NCBI RefSeq assembly: GCF_018873765.1
Contig: NC_057924.1
Span: 3,348,001-3,412,000, forward strand
Direction of reading: 5' to 3'
Length of the DNA: 64,000 bases
From: Telopea speciosissima
Lineage: Eukaryota; Streptophyta; Magnoliopsida; Proteales; Proteaceae
Every line of letters starts with the position of its first letter. Within the stretch, counting starts at the first letter, position 1. Below the pieces are notes generated by a model that saw nothing but the letters and a program-made list of their open reading frames with translations, was not told where the DNA came from and searched no databases. Below are positions 60,651 through 64,000 of the stretch, in pieces. The position numbers and the translations under genes are program-made.

Positions 60651-60827
60651 GGATCTTTATCACCTCCAGTTTGCTGACCGGCCCAGTTTCCCAGTTCCTC
60701 TAACAAAGGGGGCTGAAATGACCTCTCTACCCATGCCCAAACACCCTGCCCGGGTGGGGTCCACCATCCCCCTATTAGAGGAACTGGGGAACTGGGCCGG
60801 TCAGCAAACTGGAGGTGATAATTTTCC
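60651..60827. mobile_element. 177 bp MITE with 10 bp target duplication
   Basis: GTATATCATG flanks both sides exactly (60641-60650 and 60828-60837). The ends are inverted repeats of about 50 bases. The left contains TTATCACCTCCAGTTTGCTG and the right its exact inverse, extending through ACCGGCCCAG and AGTTCCTCTAA with a single-base difference. The outermost bases are GGATCTTTATCACC and, inverted, GGAAAATTATCACC. A 9-10 bp duplication suggests a Mutator-like MITE. Confidence 0.93.
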
Positions 60828-60837
60828 GTATATCATG

Positions 60838-62306
60838 TAGCACTAAAGTTTTATGATGAGGTGGATCCCAAGATCTCTTGTTTACATGTTAAATTTCAGT
60901 TCAATTAGAGTTTGACATATAGTATAATAAAGTGTGAGAAATTCAGTGTTACAAAACATGCAGGGGAGTACAATTTGTGCATACATATACATGGGAATAA
61001 ACATAAGGGAAAATGATTACTTTGAGGCTGAAATTTGGCAAGTCAACTATTTAGACAATTTTCTTTGCAATCAATAATCAAAGTTGCCACAGCAGTCTTT
61101 CAGATGTTAAAAAATATGAATGTCATCAGTTATTTTTGCCTTTATTGTTAAAGGTCTAAAATACCCTTTTTCCAATCAAATCAAAGGATTAGACCGTATA
61201 GATGAAGAGATTCTCTATGCACTATGAGTAAATAGAAATTGGGTCCATGTTAAGAGACCCTAAATGAATATTAATGTTTTGCAAGTGCCCTTTGTGCTCA
61301 AGTCACACAACTCCAATGACCTGCTTGTATATATGCACACTTCATGTATAGTTAGGTGATGATGATGTGTTTGCTTCTATAAACTTGTCTTCACTAAGAA
61401 TGTATTTCTACCCTCCCTTCCCCCCCCCAAAAAAAAAAAAAAAAACCAAGAGTGTATGGCAAAGTATTTATTGAAGTAAAATGATACATGGCATCACCTA
61501 ACTGTATACGAAATGTGCATGTATGGGTTGGTGATACAGACTTTAGCATTTTTGCACAGGTGACTTCCACATAACGAGGTGTATTTACAGTTGTCCCACA
61601 ATGGTAGGATTGACTTGAACTGACCGGTTGAAGCCCAAGACCGGCCTAACTAATTACTAGATGTGTCGGGCTCAAGCGTCGATTTATTAATAATCAAGCA
61701 TTATTCCTAGTGCAAGGTAGTGGCTCGACGGTTGCCCAATTAAGCATTTTTGCACAGGTGACTTCCACATAATTAGGAGTGTCTAAAATTGTCCCACAAT
61801 GGTAGGATTGACTTGAACTGAATAGTTGAAGCCCAAGACCGGCCGAACCAATTACCAGATGTGTCGGGCTCAAGCACCGATTTATTAATAATCGAGCAAT
61901 ATTCCTAGTGCAAGGTAGTGGCTCGATGGTTGCCCAATTGAGATTGACTGATGACTGACTAAATGACCATTTATAGCCCAATTAGCCAGATTGCAATGCA
62001 TTTATGATCCTTCTAAGGACTATTTATTGTCCGATTAATCAAATTGGCTAGTTTAAAGATCAACTATTGCCCAATTATCTTAAGCCCAATTATGGCTCGA
62101 TAATCGACCAACCAAATGAAGACGTGTGAATGCCCTGGTTTACTAGACCTGATTACTTTAACGTACTTAAACGGACAAAAATGGTGTAAGGTCTTAAGTT
62201 GGTGGGGGTCGATTAGGCACGACCAAAACTGACCGATTGACATCCCTAAATTATTATTAAAGAAGAGAAAAAAAAAAGAGCAGCACAGATCAGGTTTACG
62301 TACGTG
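60838..62306. other. Intergenic with a 198 bp tandem duplication
   Basis: AT-rich sequence to about 61540, then the tandem duplication. 61943-62245 follows, with repeated GCCCAATTA and GATTAATC phrases, ending in GACCGATTGACATCCCTAAA. The inverse of that end (TTTAGGGATGTCAATCGG) resembles a DNA-element terminus. No gene is visible. Confidence 0.5.
61545..61940 (+). repeat. Two tandem copies of a 198 bp unit
   Basis: Copies start at 61545 and 61743 with AGCATTTTTGCACAGGTGAC and share GTCCCACAATGGTAGGATTG, GAAGCCCAAGACCGGCC and CCTAGTGCAAGGTAGTGGCT. Identity is around 90%. It is non-coding and probably part of a decayed DNA element. Confidence 0.93.
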
Positions 62307-62407
62307 GTCCGACCTTGGGACTTGATCTGTGCCCATATGGAATCCAGGGGGCCTACAGAGGGGGCAGTGGATTCCATATGGGCACAGATCAGGTCCCAAA
62401 GTCGGAC
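62307..62407. mobile_element. Foldback element (40 bp arms) upstream of the last gene
   Basis: Arms 62307-62346 and 62368-62407 are inverse copies with two mismatches in 40 (GTCCGACCTTGGGAC... and ...GTCCCAAAGTCGGAC), separated by 21 bases. It would form a strong hairpin. It lies about 700 bases upstream of the start codon at 63009. No target duplication was resolved. Confidence 0.9.
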
Positions 62408-63008
62408 CGGACCTGATCCAGGCTCAATACAGAGAGCCTGTAGCCGAGGGGGGAGGAAAAACAGAATAGCCCCTATTAAATTCCTTATTTACACGAGGAC
62501 CAGGGCATTCTACTATAGTGCTAATATATTTCTCTCGTCGACTCGCCTCTCTCTTCCCGTTAAAAACCCGGCATGCGCGAGCGAACGATTTATAGTCTAA
62601 ACCTCTATCTCTCTCTCTCTCTGCTCACCTCGTCCAGTCTATCTATCGCCACAGCGTTGTCTCTTCAAATACCCGCCAAAAAGGTTTATAAACGGATCGA
62701 TATGTTTTTAAAATTTTAAAACTTTCCCTCGTACTGACGTGTTTCATTCCTCTCACCCTGTTCTCCTTCTCCTCTTAGGGTTTCTGCTTCTCTCCTCGCT
62801 CATCTATGGCTTCGGATCTCTCTCCTGTGCAGGTTTGTACTTCGATTCAGGCTATTCCGAGGCATAATTTGACGGTGAGCGACGGTCCCCTGCGATTCTC
62901 TGGCTTTGGAGTGTGTGATTCTTCTCCGAAGACGCGTACGGACGGGATTGTTCTTCTTGTGAAGCAGTGGAGTTCGTTCGGTGAATGAGGGCTTGAAGAA
63001 TCTTTAGG
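62408..63008 (+). promoter_or_regulatory. Promoter and 5' leader of the last gene
   Basis: Pyrimidine-rich sequence with (CT)n at 62607-62623 and repeated TCTCTC blocks to about 62800, typical of a plant Y-patch leader. An upstream reading frame of 60 codons (62806-62988, MASDLSPVQVC...) ends 20 bases before the main ATG in a different frame. Confidence 0.6.
62806..62988 (+). other. Upstream open reading frame in the 5' leader
   Basis: A 60-codon reading from ATG to TGA, in a frame different from the main CDS and non-overlapping with it. If transcription starts upstream of 62806 it could reduce translation of the main CDS. No conserved peptide is recognised, and a CAG|GTTTGT donor-like site at 62832-62833 means part could be intron. 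Confidence 0.4.
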
Positions 63009-63443
63009 ATGGATCCGGCAGGTTTGGAGGCCGTGGTTCCGCCAGTGGTTAATTCGGAGAAGTCGTTGGCTTCCGTTGGGGATAAGAGACCCGTGGAGAA
63101 TGAAGTTGATATTGATAATGGTGGGCGGTTGCATAAGAAGGCCAAAGGAGATTTTGGTATGGATATGAAGAAGGTCGCGGAGATTGTTCTGGTTTTGTCG
63201 GAGATGGGAAAGATGCGTGGGGGGAGGAATCCTACAGATGTGGAGGAAAGGCTCATGGCGGAAGCTCGTCAGAAATTGGCCGAAATTTGTGAAGCGCTGG
63301 CTCCGAAGGATATCCTTCCGAGGGATGCTGTTAAGGCTGTTATTGAGGATCTTGGACTTAACAATAGGTCGAAAGATCAGAGGTTAGGGTTTCGTCCTCC
63401 AAAGATGTCTATTGCCGAGAGGTTGTTGCTCACAAAGAGAAAG
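63009..63443 (+). CDS. Unidentified plant protein, first coding exon (gene continues beyond window)
   Basis: 145 codons from ATG (context AGGATGGAT) to a clean donor AAAG|GTAATA at 63443-63444, phase 0. The N-terminal 35 residues are hydrophilic, with a possible basic patch (RLHKKAKGD). Residues about 50-100 look helical (MKKVAEIVLVLSEMGKMRGG..., ERLMAEARQKLAEICEAL). They are followed by the conserved-looking APKDILPRDAVKAVIEDLGL and QRLGFRPPKMSIAERLLLTK. I associate this block, weakly and from memory, with N-termini of some plant PHD-finger nuclear proteins; the diagnostic domain would lie outside the window. No function is assigned. The exon is undamaged. Confidence 0.75.
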
Positions 63444-64000
63444 GTAATATCTGAGCTTCCGATGCTTTGGTACAAATCCAGTTAGTTCAGTTGCTCGCAA
63501 ATTCTCACGTGTGTTTCCTATCGTGGATTCCCCTCCTCTATGCCCAAACTTCTGTTATCTTGAAATTACTGGGAGATGACTATTAGTTTTTTTCTTCTTC
63601 TTGGGTAGAGTTTTTAGTTTTACATGAATAGTGGATATATTAAATAGTGCCTTAAAACTCTGGATATATTATTTCATTTAAAATCTGGTGTTGTAGGATA
63701 CTTTTGGTTTATTTTGAATAATCTATAGTTTTCCATTATCTAAGCAGAACATGAAATAACAATTAGTAAACATATCCATAAAGAGGGGTGCGGGGGAGTT
63801 ACAGGGATGATAGTAGAAAGATGGGGTAAACCGAAAGATTACAATTGTGTTCCTTAACAGTTGCAATTGCTGATTGAGGTAATAAATGCAATATTTGTCA
63901 CTACTTGGAAGCTTGGTCGGTAGGATCCAAAGCTTCCTCAGATAAAATGCTACATGACATAATTGAAGCTTTTAAAATGCTTCTCCAGATGAGACTCACT
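63444..64000. other. Start of intron 1 of the last gene
   Basis: AT-rich sequence after the donor at 63444 with no coding potential. No acceptor or second exon is recognised before the window ends. Confidence 0.55.

Overview
This 64 kb window is nuclear DNA of a flowering plant. The evidence is long GT-AG introns, Copia and Ty3/Gypsy fossils primed by initiator-Met tRNA, Au-type SINEs, RTE and L1 LINE pieces, Mutator-like and hAT-like elements, and host genes that are all recognisable plant families. The large repeat-filled introns suit a woody or early-diverging eudicot, but I cannot name the species.

Layout, left to right. 1-7.4 kb is a nest of broken retroelements. A Copia 3' part with LTR abuts a Gypsy pol piece, followed by a 1.2 kb terminal-inverted-repeat element and reverse-strand Copia pieces with LTR and primer site. 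At 7.8-9.3 kb are the last six coding exons of a protein phosphatase 4 (PPX) catalytic subunit gene; its 5' third is not in the window. At 11.6-14.6 kb is a complete six-exon IQ-domain (IQD) gene. At 20.3-20.8 kb is a complete single-exon eIF1A gene on the minus strand. About 50 bp upstream of its TATA box lies a 1.5 kb Mutator-like element that appears to carry a piece of another gene (Pack-MULE). A 423 bp MITE with a perfect 9 bp target duplication follows.

From 26.1 to 38.3 kb (minus) lies a 12-exon DUF1664 gene. Every splice junction is readable, but exon 4 has an in-frame stop and exon 5 an 8 bp insertion that looks like a hAT excision footprint. A non-autonomous hAT-like element with a perfect 8 bp target duplication sits in intron 1 of the same gene. 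At 39.8-46.2 kb (plus) is an intact six-exon BPI/LBP-type lipid-binding protein gene, divergent from DUF1664. At 47.3-58.3 kb (minus) is an intact 14-exon fumarylacetoacetase gene. Its 6.2 kb intron 11 carries a young, gag-only LTR element (48,215-52,318) with near-identical LTRs and a 5 bp target duplication. From 58.3 to 63 kb is intergenic DNA with a MITE, a foldback element and a tandem duplication. The first coding exon of an unidentified plant nuclear-type protein starts at 63,009 and the gene runs off the window.

The genes do not form a pathway; they are ordinary housekeeping or regulatory genes. The interest lies in how transposable elements have edited them: a hAT scar in an exon, a Pack-MULE at a promoter, a gag-only retroelement in an intron, and a gene apparently split by, or truncated at, a retroelement nest. 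No RNA genes or CRISPR arrays were found. tRNA-like promoter boxes occur only inside SINEs.
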